From Candidatus Zixiibacteriota bacterium (GTDB taxonomy: Bacteria; Zixibacteria; MSB-5A5; GN15; FEB-12), in contig JACZYS010000166.1 of assembly GCA_022570975.1 (NCBI GenBank), positions 1-5,623 on the forward strand: a DNA stretch of 5,623 nt, in the 5' to 3' direction. The notes under the pieces were generated by a model, which worked only from the letters and a program-made list of their open reading frames with translations, searched no databases and had not been told where the DNA came from. How positions within the stretch are numbered: position 1 is the first letter of the stretch; every line of letters begins with the position of its first letter. Made by a program: the position numbers and the translations under genes. Below, piece by piece: positions 4,998-5,623 of this stretch.

Positions 4998-5623
4998 TTT
5001 ATAACCCAGAATTTTGAGATGCTCTTTATAAGTATCTGCAGATTTTTTAAGAGCTAATTTTTCACCTTTGGTCAATTTTAGTTCGACAATCTTTTCAATG
5101 CCTTTTGCTCCTAAAACAACAGGAACACCAATATAGATCCCGTTAATTCCATATTGTCCGGTCAAAAAGGCCGAAGCGGCGAGCAATTTTTTCTCATCTT
5201 TGAAAATGGCTTTGGCCATCTCAACTGAGGCTGCGGCCGGAGCATAATAGGCTGAGCCGGTTTTAAGCAGCTTAACAATTTCACCTCCGCCAAAGCGAGT
5301 TCGGTCAATCAGCTTTTTAATTTTATCTTTTGACATCAGTTCACCGATGGGAATCCCGGAAACAGTTGTATAACGGGCAAGCGGAACCATGGTGTCTCCA
5401 TGTCCGCCCAAAACCATAGCGGCAATATCGGTCATGGCAATTTTTAATTCCATTGCTATGAAGGCCCGGAAGCGGATAGAGTCCAAGACTCCGGCCTGTC
5501 CAACTACTCGGCTCTTGGGGAATCCGGTTACTCGCTGCATATGGAAAGTCATTAAATCAAGCGGGTTGGAAACAACAATTACAAAACTTTTGGGAGCATA
5601 TTTTTTTATATTTTTCCCGACTG
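4995..5623 (-). CDS. mdh: Malate dehydrogenase, LDH-like type (N-terminal part outside window)
   Basis: It interconverts malate and oxaloacetate with NAD(H) in the TCA cycle. The frame runs open to the window edge, past the ATG at 5552, which is internal: codons upstream of it read VIVVSNPLDL, the conserved NPLD segment. About 208 residues of the usual 310 or so are visible. Present are GFPKSRVVGQAGVLDSIRFR with the Asp/Arg pair of the active site (D at 5481-5483, R at 5472-5474) and GGHGDTMVPL with the catalytic His (5400-5402). HGDTMVPL is typical of malate rather than lactate dehydrogenases. The missing N-terminus holds the nucleotide-binding GxGxxG motif and the substrate-specificity arginine loop, so lactate activity cannot be fully excluded. 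It is the first visible gene of the run leading into icd. Confidence 0.95.
   Translation of the reverse strand, partial: VGKNIKKYAPKSFVIVVSNPLDLMTFHMQRVTGFPKSRVVGQAGVLDSIRFRAFIAMELKIAMTDIAAMVLGGHGDTMVPLARYTTVSGIPIGELMSKDKIKKLIDRTRFGGGEIVKLLKTGSAYYAPAAASVEMAKAIFKDEKKLLAASAFLTGQYGINGIYIGVPVVLGAKGIEKIVELKLTKGEKLALKKSADTYKEHLKILGYK

Noticed and set aside
4817..5017. Plus-strand ORF opposite the icd start and mdh end
   Set aside because: The strongly conserved icd and mdh frames occupy this region on the other strand.

Overview
The window holds two unrelated-looking blocks that meet tail to tail at about 1728-1741. All the evidence points to a Gram-negative bacterium: there is a lipoprotein signal peptide, an outer-membrane beta-barrel-like protein and a lipoprotein-sorting-like domain. 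The response-regulator/HDOD family, the Ig-like lipoprotein and the peptidase-associated LolA-like domain would suit an FCB-type or candidate phylum such as Zixibacteria. That placement is an impression from protein style, not a demonstrated assignment.

Left block, plus strand (1-1728). It opens with the 3' end of a gene encoding a LolA/LolB-like or DUF4292-like domain, which in related genomes often forms the C-terminus of M16 (insulinase-type) peptidases. About 560 bases without a convincing gene follow (434-993). The first half of this gap carries a composite repeat: AT-rich degenerate heptamers in opposite orientations flank a GC-rich cluster of competing hairpins. The second half contains a plausible sigma70-type promoter, an inverted repeat that could sequester a ribosome binding site, and a near-perfect 21-base copy of the next gene's start region. 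Next comes a response regulator with an HDOD output domain. It stops in the middle of the HDOD domain and looks truncated.

Right block, minus strand (5623 down to 1741). Four genes run in one direction with gaps of 8, 35 and 28 bases and no evident terminator, so they are probably one transcription unit: malate dehydrogenase (5' end outside the window), NADP-type isocitrate dehydrogenase, an outer-membrane beta-barrel-like protein and an Ig-like lipoprotein. The first two are TCA-cycle enzymes, with the icd ribosome binding site overlapping the mdh stop codon. The last two are cell-envelope proteins of unknown function that may work as a pair at the outer membrane.

No clearly new multi-gene system is visible. 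The points most worth checking are the composite repeat at 451-673, the 5' leader of the HDOD gene (851-1007), and the truncation of that gene exactly where the convergent block begins.
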